From contig OX578280.1 in NCBI GenBank assembly GCA_951217055.1, positions 36,097,628 through 36,161,627 on the forward strand: a stretch of DNA of 64,000 nt, written 5' to 3'. Shown here piece after piece: positions 21,088 to 32,496 of this stretch. This DNA is from Gerris lacustris (Eukaryota > Arthropoda > Insecta > Hemiptera > Gerridae). The notes below the pieces were generated by a model that was not told where the DNA came from, did not search any database, and saw only the letters and a list, made by a program, of their open reading frames with translations. Made by a program: the position numbers and the translations under genes. The first letter of the stretch is position 1, and every line of letters begins with the position of its first letter.

Positions 21088-21822
21088 AGCCTGGTTTACA
21101 CGATGCCAATTGGCAAGACAATTGAAAGAAGACAGTTGACTGGCATGAAATTATTGGCTTTGAGTAAACACTTTAGGCCAATTGTCTAGCCAACTGTCCC
21201 GACAATTGGGCTGGAAAGCCATTGTCTCGAGGAGTAGGTTGAGGACAATCAACTGGGCCTAGCTACGAGATCCGGGAGGTGGGGGCTCTCCCCCACCACT
21301 GGATCTCAGAATTGCCGCGACAATTGGCGCCGTGTGAACTACCTATATAGGACAGTTGCGTCGTGCCAATGCCAATCAAAGAGACAGCTTCTTTCTTTCT
21401 TTGATATTACTCTATTCTCATTATTAGCTTTTTTTCTAAATTTAATCCGTGTTTTTTTTTTTTAAATTGATCTGTGTTTACGCGTAGAATGGATCCGAAG
21501 TGGAACGATGAAACTATTTTAAAATTTGTTAAGCTATATGTTGAACATACATGTTTTTGGGACTTGCATGATAATCTTTATAAAGACGATAAAATGAATA
21601 TCGAAGGATATAGTGTGGATATATTTATTATATCTATATTCAATATAGAACTTGCAAAGCGACAAAAAGTGCTAAAACTCGACAATTCTCGACCTCTACA
21701 GCCAATTCATATTCACACGTAAACTTTTTTTTTCAACTGGACTGACCAGCGATTGTCGCGCAATCCGTGAGGACAATTGTCCCCGATAATTGTCTGGCCA
21801 ATTGGCATCGTGTAAACCTAGA
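21088..21822 (+). mobile_element. PIF/Harbinger-type element, nonautonomous
   Basis: Ends GGTTTACACGATGCCAATTG and CAATTGGCATCGTGTAAACC are inverted, with TTA at 21085-21087 and 21823-21825 as a likely three-base duplication. Many inverted GACAATTG/CAATTGTC words line the subterminal regions. A GC-rich palindrome lies at about 21268-21305 (GGTGGGGGCTCTCCCCCACC). The element encodes a MADF-like fragment, the usual second protein of animal Harbinger elements, but no transposase. Confidence 0.7.
21489..21722 (+). pseudogene. Truncated MADF-domain protein of a PIF/Harbinger element
   Basis: Seventy-seven codons from the first ATG in a good context. Residues 1-31 read MDPKWNDETILKFVKLYVEH then TCFWDLHDNLY, matching the MADF pattern (W..E..L.F...Y..H.C.WD....Y..D). 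After about residue 45 the similarity ends, so the second half of the domain is lost. In Harbinger elements this Myb/SANT-like protein binds DNA and helps bring the transposase to the element ends; this copy is too short to be expected to work. Confidence 0.55.
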
Positions 21823-22062
21823 TTATCTCTAATTACATCCTATCCTCCTGTTGTAAATGCCAATTACTATACGGTATATACAGCTGATAGAGATTTTCAC
21901 ATACACTCAAATTGATACTCCCCAATAGAAACAATATTTTTTAGTTCTACCTACAAATGTAACTGCTGTAAGTGAAGAATTGGATCAACCTCTAAATTTC
22001 TTTTAAATGCATTTAATTTAACAAACCTCAAGAGCTTGTTAGCGACCAGATAAGTATCGTAA

Positions 22063-22090
22063 TTTTTTTTTTTTTTTTTTTTTTTTTTTT
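22063..22090. repeat. Poly(T) tract
   Basis: Twenty-eight T. It is followed after about 35 bp by the short tandem repeat. Confidence 0.9.
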
Positions 22091-22124
22091 CGAGCCTTAA
22101 ACAGCAAAAAATGCCACGGGTTAA

Positions 22125-22224
22125 GCGCTCACGAAGAGTAAAAAAGTAAGGATATTAAGTGTTCAGGAAGAGTAGAAAAGTAAGGATAAAGCGTTCAGGA
22201 AGAGTAAAGAAGTAAAGGATAAAG
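22125..22224. repeat. Three-unit tandem repeat of 32-34 bp
   Basis: Units begin at 22125, 22159 and 22191 with G(C/T)G(C/T)TCA(C/G)GAAGAGTA and end AGTAAGGAT. Small differences between units show it is not new. Confidence 0.75.
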
Positions 22225-23000
22225 GATAAGATATGTCAGGTAAAAATAGGAAAAATAAATAAAATTAAAGTATGGGATATTAGGAACAATTAACTAACAA
22301 GAGAGTTCAGCTCTTAAATTGTAGGGCACATGAAAGATAGGATGGTTTTAAGATTGCAAAGTTTAGAAATAGATATTGTACAAGAAGAAATATATTAGTA
22401 AAAGAAGTACCTTTCACTAAAATTAAACGGAGTAATGATGGATAGGAGTATGAACATAACATTTCCCTTATTTTACAAGGTGCAAGATCAAGGATTTAAA
22501 ATAAAATGGAGTATTATTTGGCGAAGATAATTTATTGCTATATAAACCGTATTTATAGCGTTTTTCTTACAGAAACCTTTCTTTTCATAATAAATGTACT
22601 GAGAAATTACTTCTTTCCTTAATTTTCTCCACATCTCCTAAACATTATTCTAATAAACTTAATGTATTAGTCATATAAGAGAGGTTTTTGTAAATATTTG
22701 TACTTTACAGTTCTGGACGGGCATCGTTTGGCTATAGCATTAATAACAGAAGAGGTAAGAATTCAAGATTGGTTTTATAGTAACCTTTAATCCTTTATTT
22801 ATTACATTTTTTTTCATCACCCTTTTTTATAGTCATTATATCATTGATGTTAACAATTGCTTGTTATTATTAATCAAAACTGACAAATAAAAAATGTAAC
22901 TTTCAATTTCTTTTGACAAACTAAAAACCAGTTATATCTCTGATAAAAATTCATAAAACGGATTGTTGTAAAGCAATCATTGTTGTGAAGCAATATCAAG
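22225..23000. other. Unassigned AT-rich DNA
   Basis: Nothing recognised in this stretch. Confidence 0.5.
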
Positions 23001-23034
23001 TTCAACTTTTTTTTACACGCTTTGAATTTGTTTC

Positions 23035-23140
23035 ACTCGTCTGACCGGGACAAATCTTGTAATCTATATTTGAGCCATTTCCCGATACCTAAAAAGCTGA
23101 AACTTAAACAGATTATGATTTCCGATGACAACAATCAGTC
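23035..23140 (+). repeat. Family M repeat, copy 2
   Basis: See the pattern given for 12667-12790. Here the key words are GACCGGGACAAATCTTG and CCTAAAAAGCTGAAACTT. Confidence 0.45.
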
Positions 23141-23379
23141 ATTAGTTTTTCAAAATCTGTATTCAAAGTCCGTATTTGCTGATAAATTTCTATATTTATA
23201 TGAATAAACAATGGCGGTAGAATATAAATCCCAACAAAAACACTTATGTAAAAATAATTACAAGATAAAAAGTCCAGTCATGCACCATGACTTAATGAGC
23301 GAATTTTCAAAGAAATCTGCGTTTTATTGGCTTATGATAATATAGGAAAATTTTGGTTTAGAATTTGCTCGGGTGAAAA

Positions 23380-23870
23380 AAAAAATTGGTACACAGGGGT
23401 ACGGGGTACAAAAGTCAAAATAGTATTTACCCTTCAAGATGCATGTCGTTGGAAAGCTCTTTAAGAGTACAGTAATTGTTGTTATTTACACTTTTATCAT
23501 ATTTTCACATAAAAGGGGGGTAAAATGGAAAAAAACGTTTTTTGACCCTATATGGTCAAAATTTGACCCCTAAATGTACTCCAAAAATTCTGGCCAACGA
23601 ACTCATCCTTTCTTTTGATATTATTGACATTTTAAAATTTGTTTGAAATTTTTAAGTGCATCCTAAGGGGAGATATCGTCTGGAGTGACACATATATACA
23701 TATATACATACATATATACATACATACATAAAAAAAAGTGTTAAATTTTAGGAATCGATTCAGAATGGTCTAAAACGGATTTCCATGGAAAAATTTTTCA
23801 AAAATTCGCATTACAAAAATTTTGAAGCCATTGCAATAGCGTAATTTTCTTTGAAAATTCGCTAAAAGAA
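23380..23870 (+). repeat. Family D fragment and family C copy 1
   Basis: 23380-23530 has the GTAC-rich and TCGTTGGAAAGCTC words of family D. 23550-23870 matches 62560-62880 across TTTGACCCCTAAATG, CTCCAAAAATTCTGG, AAGTGCATCCTA, GAGATATCGTC, a CATA/TATA microsatellite and TCTAAAACGGATTTCCATGG. Both family C copies keep the microsatellite at the same place, so it is part of the element. Confidence 0.7.
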
Positions 23871-24204
23871 CATTTTATACACTACGTTTTTAAATTTACT
23901 GTCATAAATCATAAATTTGAAACCTGTCAAAATGAAGATCGTAAATATGGCTCATGTCAAAACAAATAAAATAACTTGCGGATTTTTTCCGAACTAACTT
24001 TCCATACAGCAAAATTTGCTGAAAACGAATTAAATTCGGCTGAGAGATGGATAAAAGTATTAAAAAAATGCATTGTCAACGTCTTCTGAGCTATTCTAAA
24101 AGTTTCAAATGTTTAGATACTCGGGAAGTTAGTTAACAATCGATTGCAAGATTTGTACTGGACAAACAAACAAGAGAGCAAGCTAATAAAAACGTAGTAA
24201 AAAA

Positions 24205-24636
24205 ACCCAAGTCTTGGGTATAAAGTTGTGAGATCATAGGTGTAGCCAAGTTTCCCTCGTCCAAGTAAGTTCTACTAGATCTAATATATCCAGAACAAGT
24301 AAATGATTTCATTTCCTGATTTGGCAAATACGCAGCACAAAATTAGATGCAGTGGCTTATACAATTTTGAATCCTCGTGCTCCGACACTAAAATCAAAAA
24401 TTAAAATTTATTATTAGACTTGTTTTAGTTTAATAAGATTGTGCTGCATATTTGCCAAATCAGATTTTTTTTTTAAATTTAAACATGTAGATTAATATGG
24501 AAAAGAAAATGTTTGTGTTTGTGAGGGACAGTCACATCATTTACTTGTACTGGATAAATCAGACCAAGTAGAACTTACTTGAACGAGGGAAACTAGGCTA
24601 CACCTTTGATCTCACAACTTTTTACCGGAGACTTGG
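24205..24636. repeat. Interrupted inverted repeat
   Basis: Left arm 24205-24308 (AAGTTGTGAGATCATAGGTG onward) pairs with 24535-24636; a second pair is 24317-24344 (TGATTTGGCAAATACGCAGC) with 24437-24465. The 64-codon minus frame here is a by-product of the palindrome. Confidence 0.75.
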
Positions 24637-24674
24637 CTAATTTTTTTTTTACGTAAGTGTTTTTGTAGGGATTT

Positions 24675-25481
24675 CACTTGCTTTTGTAAATAGGTATATA
24701 ATAGAAAGATAATGAAAGAAATAAAGAGGAGAAGGAATAATAAGAATTGTTTAGAATACAGAGATTGAAACACAAAGACAAGGTATGGAACGCGGTTGGT
24801 GTTCCATACTTATCCATAATTATCTCGAACAATGCTGTCAAATCAGTGTCAACCTCACTTATTCCAATGTAACATTCTATAAATGAGAGTAAAACAATTC
24901 TTTAGTTTTAAAGTTCTCTTCTAGGTAGCGCTAGTAGCGCAAGTTTTAATTTTTTTTATTTTCTTATTAATTTTAAATAGGTGAATTTTCTAATAGCCTT
25001 AATTAGATGGGCAAAGAAACAGATTTTTGCGGATTTTGGAATTTTCCCTCTATTTGTACATTAAACTCTACCTATAACACAAAAGTTCAAGTGTCTATAG
25101 GATTGCTAGAAGTGGCTTAAACTTATGATGAGTATATATAAACCAATATAGGTAGAGGTGTGAAATTTATATTTCTTGTCCAGTCTGTAACGAACTCTAA
25201 CTTAAAATTAACTTTACATATCTAAGTATCATTAATAAGATTATAAAGGGGGGATCAAAATGCCTTGAAATGGTTCCAGTAATAAGGATGGTACGACTGT
25301 GCTCGACTTGGCCGGGGAACTGCCGTGCCTCCAGAGATTTAGTTTAGTTCTTGTAATTCAAACTAAGTGAGGTTAGAATTTATTACAAGATTTAACATAA
25401 AGAAGAGAGCAGTGTGGTTGACATCACTAGTTGGCCCGGATCGTTACCGAGATCGTACGACTTAGCAGAACGACGATAATA
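24675..25481. other. Unassigned DNA
   Basis: No gene recognised. 25250-25450 is less AT-rich than its surroundings but has no convincing frame. Confidence 0.45.
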
Positions 25482-26704
25482 CATTGCTGCAAACTGGTTG
25501 TAAGGTCAAATTTACTGACTTCACTGACTAATTATGTGAAAATACTGACTAAATACCTACTAACATTACTGACACCAAATCCTTATTTTTAAAAAAATAA
25601 TGGCAAATCAAATAATTTTAATGAATTATTTCTAAAATTGGCCACTCTTCTCCCCACTGAGCAGCTGTAAAAATTGAAATTTGATCTTTGATTAAGAAAC
25701 AAAAAGAGCTGTGCAATCAAGAGCCAGAAAATATATAAAAGCAAAAGGACTTCCGCTTTCATCGTGTCAATTTTTAACAAAGTAGCAATGTTCTTATATT
25801 TAATAGATTTCATTAGGTCAATTTTATATTTTGGGATAAATGTGAGGAAATATTTAACAAATGCTGGCCATTGTTCTATAAGACGTTTGCCTGCTTGCTC
25901 CAAGGTTAACCATCTTGACAACACATACTTAGTAAATTTATGACTGGGCAAATTTAGGCCTTTTTGAACCTCAGTGAAATCTTCCCACCTTGACGGCCAA
26001 CCATTAAAAAAATCGTGAATTTGGAAAAATAGATTTGATGCTGATCTCCGAGTAATTTCATTCCCCGTTTAAATGCATTGTGTAAAACATGAATATTACA
26101 GGTTCCAACATCACCAGAGTTTTTCTATTTTAAAAAATCATATATTTGATCATAAGTCTTGTAATAGCTTTGTTTACATTTGGTCCATCATTACTAAGCA
26201 TAAGCAATTTAGCCTTAATTATTTAATGCCTCACACAACTTGGAAAATAAATCTTGAGCAGTTGCTAAGCGAATAAAAAATGTTTGCAAATGTCGTGTTA
26301 CAATTCTTTTAGTTGATTCACACCAATACCTAACACAATTTGCAACTCTTTACAGGATAAAACATTGGTAGTTTCGTCGTAACAAAAAGTAAAATAACAA
26401 TTATCCATTTCACTTAAGGTCGTAAAGTACACTTTCTCATTTTCATAAAACCCTTCGTACATTTCACATGATAGTAAAGAAAAAACCTAAAATATCAACA
26501 ATTAATGCCACTTACAATAAAAAAAAAAAAAGTAAATTAAATTAAATAAAGAAGAGTGGTTAGTTAGTAGCTACTCATGAAAGCTATGAAAACACATGCA
26601 ATGTTCCCCATCCATACCAAGGCATCACCCAAACTGGCCTTAAGTTTCTTAGGGCTTTCAAAATACAGACTATTACTGACTTTACTGACTAGTTTGCAGC
26701 CCTG
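25482..26704 (-). mobile_element. Degenerate hAT transposon
   Basis: The right end (26704, read inward on the minus strand) is CAGGGCTGCAAACTAGTCAG and the left end (25482) CATTGCTGCAAACTGGT; CAG-G-(C/T)-TGC-AAAC ends are typical of hAT. Flanks CGATAATA (25474-25481) and CGATAACC (26705-26712) agree in six of eight bases, fitting the eight-base hAT target duplication. Between the ends is a broken transposase-like frame on the minus strand. Confidence 0.7.
25589..26483 (-). pseudogene. hAT-type transposase pseudogene
   Basis: Reading the minus strand and changing frame as needed gives, in order: MYEGFYENEKVYFTTLSEMD and YDETTN (near 26360), VTRHLQTFFIRLATAQDLFS (near 26270), LLMLSNDGPNVNKAI (near 26190), NIHVLHNAFKRGMK (near 26080), FFNGWPSRWEDF (near 26000) and SRWLTLEQAGKRLIEQWPAF (near 25890). 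This order of blocks is that of a family of hAT-related proteins common in animals. At least two frameshifts and several stops break it; the last block survives as a 120-codon frame. The BED zinc finger and the C-terminal dimerisation region are not seen. Confidence 0.7.
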
Positions 26705-27365
26705 CGATAACCTTCTTACATGCTGATAACCTACAGCTGTTCGTTTGCCCAACGATTTTGAGAACTGATTGAAAGGGAAGAGCATCGTGTTTGTATGAGG
26801 TTAGAAAAAACATTTAGAAAAACTTTTCAAATAATTGGGGAGGCTTTAGTGGATGAATATTTCAGTAGCTCATGGTCTTATGAGTGGAATAAGGTTCAAA
26901 AAGGTAGGAAATCGTGTGAAGGCAATCACCGTTCAGAAAGACCATCAACCTCAACGGACGACACTCATAAAGCTTAAGTGAACACTCTTGTGCAGTCAAA
27001 TTGTCATTTAACCATGCAAGAAATTCCCGAGCAGTGAAGATTATCATTAGGTTCCTAACCAGGGAATTCTTACTGAAAAACTGCACAAGCGCCAGAGAAA
27101 GTAACCTGAACTGTAGCAAAGTAGGAGTGGGAATTATTACGACAATTCACTGAATTGTGATCTCTGATGTTTCCGAATTGTGTTTTCAGGGTGTATCCAG
27201 TAGTCCAAGATAACTGCGGCGGGAAAATGTATAGCAAGTACTTTGAAGAGGACTAAGTAGAATAACCTGTAAATACTTTCAATGAATTTATAAAAAATAA
27301 ATATATAATAATTTATTTCACAGTCGAATAATCCAAATCCACATAGTTTTAGTTACATCGTTGAC
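26705..27365. other. Unassigned DNA
   Basis: No gene recognised. Minus frames at 26564-26785 and 26862-27119 have no similarity I know. Confidence 0.45.
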
Positions 27366-27451
27366 GTTTCGGGATGTATTTCCTTCTCCAAGGTATAAAC
27401 AAACCTCTGTTGTTTATAATTCTTGCTTATACCTAGAAGAAGGAAATACAT
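27366..27451. repeat. Small foldback with GAAACGTC relic
   Basis: 27374-27402 and 27423-27451 are inverted 29 bp arms (ATGTATTTCCTTCT) with a few mismatches. On the minus strand the left arm reads TTGGAGA, a short hairpin and GAAACGTC (27364-27371), a decayed form of the hammerhead-like cassette. Confidence 0.55.
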
Positions 27452-27949
27452 TTATGAGAAAAAGTAAATCCACAGTTTTTATTTTTGACTGATCCTCGCA
27501 ATTCTTAACTTTATATTTAATTCACATAGTTATACATAACATCGTTAGTATAATTTTATTTTCGTTAGTATCTTTTATAATTATAGAGTTTGGTTCTGAT
27601 TTTATGTAGATAATTAGTGGTTTTTTTTTAATATAAAATAAAAAAAAACTACGGTTCTTGGTAGTAATTCTTCTAAATATTAGTCAGAAATCAATAAGCT
27701 CTTAATAAAATGAAAAAGCTTCCCCTATTTCCAACCTCACTCTTCTTCCTGTTTCGAATCCTTACCGTTCCTTCAACCACTAACGATACTCAAGGCGCCA
27801 ATTACTAGACCAAGGACCATTTTCTGGAACCCATTCCGACTTCGTTGAATCATGACAGAAGCGTTTGGATAGTGAGTGCACGTTTTCTATCCAACAAAAG
27901 CTAATTATAAGGGCTATAATTAAAACCAATGGTTTAAATTATAGTTATT

Positions 27950-28168
27950 TGGATATAATATACGAGCTGTAAAGTCCGTGGCAACGGACTTAATTTTGTA
28001 TTTAGAAAAATAAGTAAAATAAAGAAAATTAATTTAGATAAGTTATTATATCTATTTTAAGACCAACAAATCAAATTAAATACTTATTTTTATTGGAATA
28101 AACGTGGTTGCCTTAGCTTAGCAATAACAAATAATTTCGAGTTGAGTCGTCGCCGTCAGGACACTACT
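27950..28168 (+). repeat. Family E repeat, copy 2
   Basis: Uninterrupted copy: TACGAGC, CAACGGACTTAATTTT, GACCAACAAATCAAA, TTTTTATTGGAATAAA, GTCGTCGCCGTC. It serves as the empty-site reference for the family A insertion at 29701. Confidence 0.7.
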
Positions 28169-29637
28169 CAATTATATAAATTATGTATATTCCATCTATC
28201 TTCCTATGAAAGCGAATTTTATTCATAGGAGCTATTAATGCTCGATTCAATTAAGAAAAGGAACGGAATAAGTCTGAAATAAAACAAAAGGAAAAAATCC
28301 GTGAATTTCTTACAAAAAGCTTAATTGTGTTAGAGAGGAGGTTTAAAATCCTAAGACAAAGCAAGGTGGATCGGGCCCATTGAACTAAACCCTGGTTACA
28401 TCTACTTTGCCCAATCGATGAGAAAAATGTCTTGTCCCTCTGGTATCCGAACAATCTCCAATTTGAATGCCAATTCGAATACGCACAACTAAAGAAATCG
28501 GAACGCTAAGAAAAATTATAAAGGTGACAAACTGCTCAGCCAAGTCCAAAAAAATAAATTGAATAAGACTCTGAAAATAATCTACGATTTAATATATTTT
28601 GGAAAGAGCCCAAGAAGTAATACTTTGCAATGCGTCGATAACATCCAGTCTACATGTAGAGAACATGTCGTTCCTAGCAAACAAGCCCGTAATCTCTGCC
28701 AAAATAAAAAGTATTGAAGATATAATTTGAGAATTCTTTAAATCACGACAAAAGAGTAGTAAATTTTATACAAAAACGTCACTTTTATTTGTAATTCCTA
28801 TTCTCTAGAGTCATTCTTTAAGTTTATTTTAACAAAGTCCAGGATATTCGATTACGATAAATAGTTAACAAGATCTTCCGTCATCCATTGAAACCACATT
28901 TTTTTATAAAACATTTATAAATCAATTAAGGTATGTTTGTTTGATGAAATAAACTCCTTTGACCAATTTTGGATTCTACCTCCAAATGTAAAGGTTATTT
29001 ATTTATTACAAGTCAAAGGTTAGTAGAATTCGGCCGCAGGGTAAAAGCCGCAGAGTTAACTTTTAGTTAAAGGTTTTTCAAAGACCAAGAGATTTCAGAG
29101 AACTAGAGATAGGAATTAGAAATAACCAGGAAAGTAAAACTCTTAAATGCTTAGTATAATTGAAAACGTTTGTATCATATTAACAATGTCAGAAAATTGG
29201 TGATTTAAAGTAGCATTAAGACATTTAAAGTTTTATCACAAAAGACTTTTGTCGGCAAATAAGTTTAAGCACTAATTTTCTCATAATTTTCGAAGGATTA
29301 TTTTTCTTAATCATAGATTTCAATTTCTCACTCATAAATTGAAAGAGTGAAAATCTGAAATAGTAAACAATTATTCTAATTAAATGTTCGAAGGTAGCGA
29401 AAGACTGTAAAAGCGCGATCAAATTCATAAGGTTAGATATTGCAGGATGATTCAATAATTTAGTGTTCAGAAAGTTTTTTTTTCTATTCATTGAAAGTGA
29501 ACTGATGAGACGAACATATTAAAAGTAAAACACCCAATAAGTTCTGCCGAATAACTGGGACTAATGTTAATGCTCAGGTAAGTAGTTGCATTGCGCTAGT
29601 ATAATATAAATGTACATAAAGGCGTTTTGTCACGTCA
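28169..29637. other. Unassigned AT-rich DNA
   Basis: No gene or repeat family recognised in about 1.5 kb; the 88-codon minus frame at 29225-29491 has no known domain. Confidence 0.45.
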
Positions 29638-30450
29638 TTATAATAAACGAGCCGTTATATTCCGTTGCCACGTGCCAACGGGCTTAATTTTATACTAAAA
29701 TAGACTGCCAAATGGTGTGGCACATAGCTTCCTCGCATCCTATCACGTACTTCATTGATTTTATACTTTCACAGGCCATATTGCTGACAAATTTGTTTAA
29801 TTGTTTCCCCCGTTTTTTAAACTGTCAATTTGTTGCATGTTTAAAGTATCAATTTAGCAAAAGTAAACGGGCGTAGACGGATCAAGTTAAGCTGTGGCTA
29901 TCTGCGGGTTACTTTCGATAAACTATAAAAGTTTCAAACAAATCAGATAATGTTCGAAGCTATAGGTGTAAACAAATGTATATTTGTGCGCATGTGGAAG
30001 AGCAACAAATGAGTGCAGGAGGTTTAAACTTATATGGGACCAACAATGAGCTAATTATGACCTACCATCCAAATTTCATTAAAATAGGATGTGTAGTTTT
30101 TTAAGATCTAATGGTTCGCAAAAATTGAGCGACAGACAGACACAGAACCAAAAATGTTCCCTGATGTCTGAAACGGAGTTCTGTCTTGGAATTTTTGAAA
30201 TCGGAGACCTAACATTTTTTCGTTCTTCAGAACGATCACATAGCTTCGGTTACCTTCGGTAAGCTCGGAAGCAAAAAGAAGTAAAATTAAGTTATCCTAT
30301 ATCTATTTAGATAAGTTATAACTATTTGAGGACCAACAAATCAAAACATCCATTTATTTTTATTGGAATAAATGTGCGTGTCTTAACTTAGGAGTAATTA
30401 ATCATTTTGAGGTGCATCGTCGTCGCCGTCGTCGGGAAACTATTAGATTA
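29638..30450 (+). repeat. Family E repeat, copy 3, split by a family A insertion
   Basis: 29638-29700 carries the first part (AACGAGCC...CGGGCTTAATTTTATA) and 30273-30450 the second (AAGTAAAATTAAG...CGTCGTCGCCGTCG). Removing 29701-30272 joins them into one copy colinear with 27950-28168. Confidence 0.8.
29701..30272 (+). mobile_element. Family A repeat, short form, nested in family E
   Basis: Complete 572 bp copy from TAGACTGCCAAATGGTG to CGGAAGC, with AAAA directly on both sides (29697-29700, 30273-30276). Because family E lacks this segment elsewhere, these coordinates fix the ends of family A and point to a short A-run duplication or a poly(A) tail at insertion. Confidence 0.85.
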
Positions 30451-32090
30451 AATAAATGATGATTCAAAATTTATAGCTAAAAAAAAAAAAACTTTCTTGA
30501 AATCTAACTTTTTGGCCGCCATCTTGAAATGATAGGGCTAATTATGCTGGTTATCGATCCTGTTGGATTTGTTAAATTTGTAAGTACTTGGCCACTTTTT
30601 TTTTTTTTTTTTGAAAATTATGTAGAAAAATAGATGAACTCAGTTTTTATTCATCATTATTTGCAGAAAGAAGACAAGCAACCAAGGAAAAAACATTACC
30701 AAATGTAGAGGCAGTAGAGTCGTACGTCTTAAACCATCACGTTGGAGTCAATCGTGTGACGCTCTGTTCGAATCGACTAAACTCATTCTCTACAAAGAGT
30801 CTCCCTATCCTTGGGGTTAACAGCCGCGGGGCGAAATTTGTTTAGCCTCCGCAGTAGAATTCTACTGTTAGGCATAAAAAAATTGCTGCATTGTTATCTC
30901 TGCATTCTTTAAGGCGTTCAAGAACCAGCTCTGTAATTGTAATAATATATAATAATTCTCAAAAGAAATAATTTCACAGTAATGATGAAATATGTAGACT
31001 AGAAAAATTGACTTATCCATCCAAGACCTGAGTATATAGATTGATCGAAATTGTCTAAAAAGGAAATCAATTACAATTTTATTCGATAAAATATTTTTAA
31101 AGAAAGTTGTAAAATCATAGAATAATATCAAAATTATAAATTGATCGAGTAATTTGGATCCTTGAAGTGTAGGAAGAGAAAGAAGACTAACACTGCTTCA
31201 AAGTATGGGGCAACGTTTCGGCTACTCGAGCCATTTTCGAGCCTAAAATATAATTATTTATTGTAATAATGACATACAAAGTACTACATCAATAGTTGAT
31301 ACCGTTAAGGAAATGGTCTCGTAATTACCTCCTAAACATGATTCACAATTACATTAATACTTTATCATTTACATTGAACACATATAATAATATTGTGATG
31401 ACGAAGCAATAAGATTTTGAGATTTTCATTTTTAATCACCATTGACTCTAAAAATGGGATTAAAATATCAGACAATGGACACTATCAATTAACAACATTT
31501 TTATTTTCAAGTTAACCTTAGATTATGATCTGCTTTGTTATGTCTCTACTCCTGATTGCTCTGAGAGTTGAGACCATACACAATGAACAGCGTGTTTGTG
31601 AGACATTGACCCGGGTTCAAAAACATGAATTTTTAAACATAATATCCGATCCAATTAGTAGAAATAGCGAGGTGCGGGGAGGTCAGGCCAAATAAAAAAC
31701 CTTCTTTTGGATATTAATTGTATGACCCAATTAGTATTTCTAGTTTATTCATGAATGAATAGATATAATAATACTTCCAAACAAACACTAATCAAGTTTA
31801 AATTATTAGATTTTAATTTTTAAAATTCTTCTTTAAAAAAGGTATCGTATACAACTAATTAATTATATATTAGCAAACATTTTATTAAGAAGTTTCTTTT
31901 TAATTAAATTATACATCGCGATTTCACAAGGACACCAAGGCCTGTCAAAGGGCATATACACGTAATTATATTATGTATTATATATATGTAAAGGATGACA
32001 AGGGATTAGTGTTCCATCAGCAGTATAAACCTTACAATTGGCATACACAACCAGTTAGTCACTATTTTTCATAAGCAGCTACCCATTAAA
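30451..32090. other. Unassigned AT-rich DNA with one cassette relic
   Basis: No gene recognised. On the minus strand 31209-31245 reads GGCTCGAAAATGGCTCGAGT AGCCGAAACGTTG, a GGCT/AGCC hairpin followed by GAAACGTT, a decayed hammerhead-like cassette. A T17 run lies near 30596-30612. Confidence 0.45.
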
Positions 32091-32349
32091 GGCCCCTCCA
32101 CACTCTCGCAAAGTTACCTGAAGTCGGTCGAGGAACCATAATGTGGAAAGGTTCCTCGTGGTTCCGCCTCGCCCCGCCCGACTTCGCTTAAGTTCAGAGG
32201 CGGTTTCTTTCCCGAGTCAAAGAGGATACGAGGAACATGGAGTCCTGGCACTGAGGTGCTTGACGAAGGGCAAGAGTGTGGATGCGATTGCTTCGCCCCG
32301 GGTATCCTCGCCGAGTATTATCGGCGAGGATACTCTATGTGGAGGGACC
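32091..32349. mobile_element. Nonautonomous DNA element with CCCTCCACA ends
   Basis: Ends GGCCCCTCCACA and TGTGGAGGGACC are inverted, and the interior is GC-rich with inverted words (CGAGGAACC/GGTTCCTCG near 32129 and 32152; CCTCGCCGAGTATTATCGGCGAGG). The style matches PIF-like MITEs in the window, but no clear target duplication is seen. The 71-codon frame is accidental. Confidence 0.55.
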
Positions 32350-32440
32350 ATTATATAACGATGGGTGAACACCGACCACCGACCACTCGGCGAGGATACT
32401 TTGTAGAAAAGCCATTATATAACGATGGGTGAACAGCAAG
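32323..32440 (+). repeat. Tandem duplication at the element end
   Basis: CGGCGAGGATACT...ATTATATAACGATGGGTGAACA occurs at 32323-32372 and again at 32388-32436 with changes in the middle. Confidence 0.75.
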
Positions 32441-32496
32441 CGGGGCCCTGTCCAAGAATTTACCCTCATCTGTGATTACGGTCACCCATCCAAGAT

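Larger units (their letters stand above)
23226..24674. mobile_element. Composite foldback element of about 1.45 kb
   Basis: The left end at 23226-23254 (AACAAAAACACTTATGTAAA) and right end at 24645-24674 (TACGTAAGTGTTTTTGT) are inverted. Inside are family D and C modules (23380-23870) and, next to the right end, a second inverted repeat (24205-24636). No transposase is visible. The nested layout may be one element or an insertion of one element into another. Confidence 0.5.

Noticed and set aside
30690..30780. Second tRNA-like stretch (CTGTTCGAATCG)
   Set aside because: No cloverleaf can be drawn from the flanking bases.
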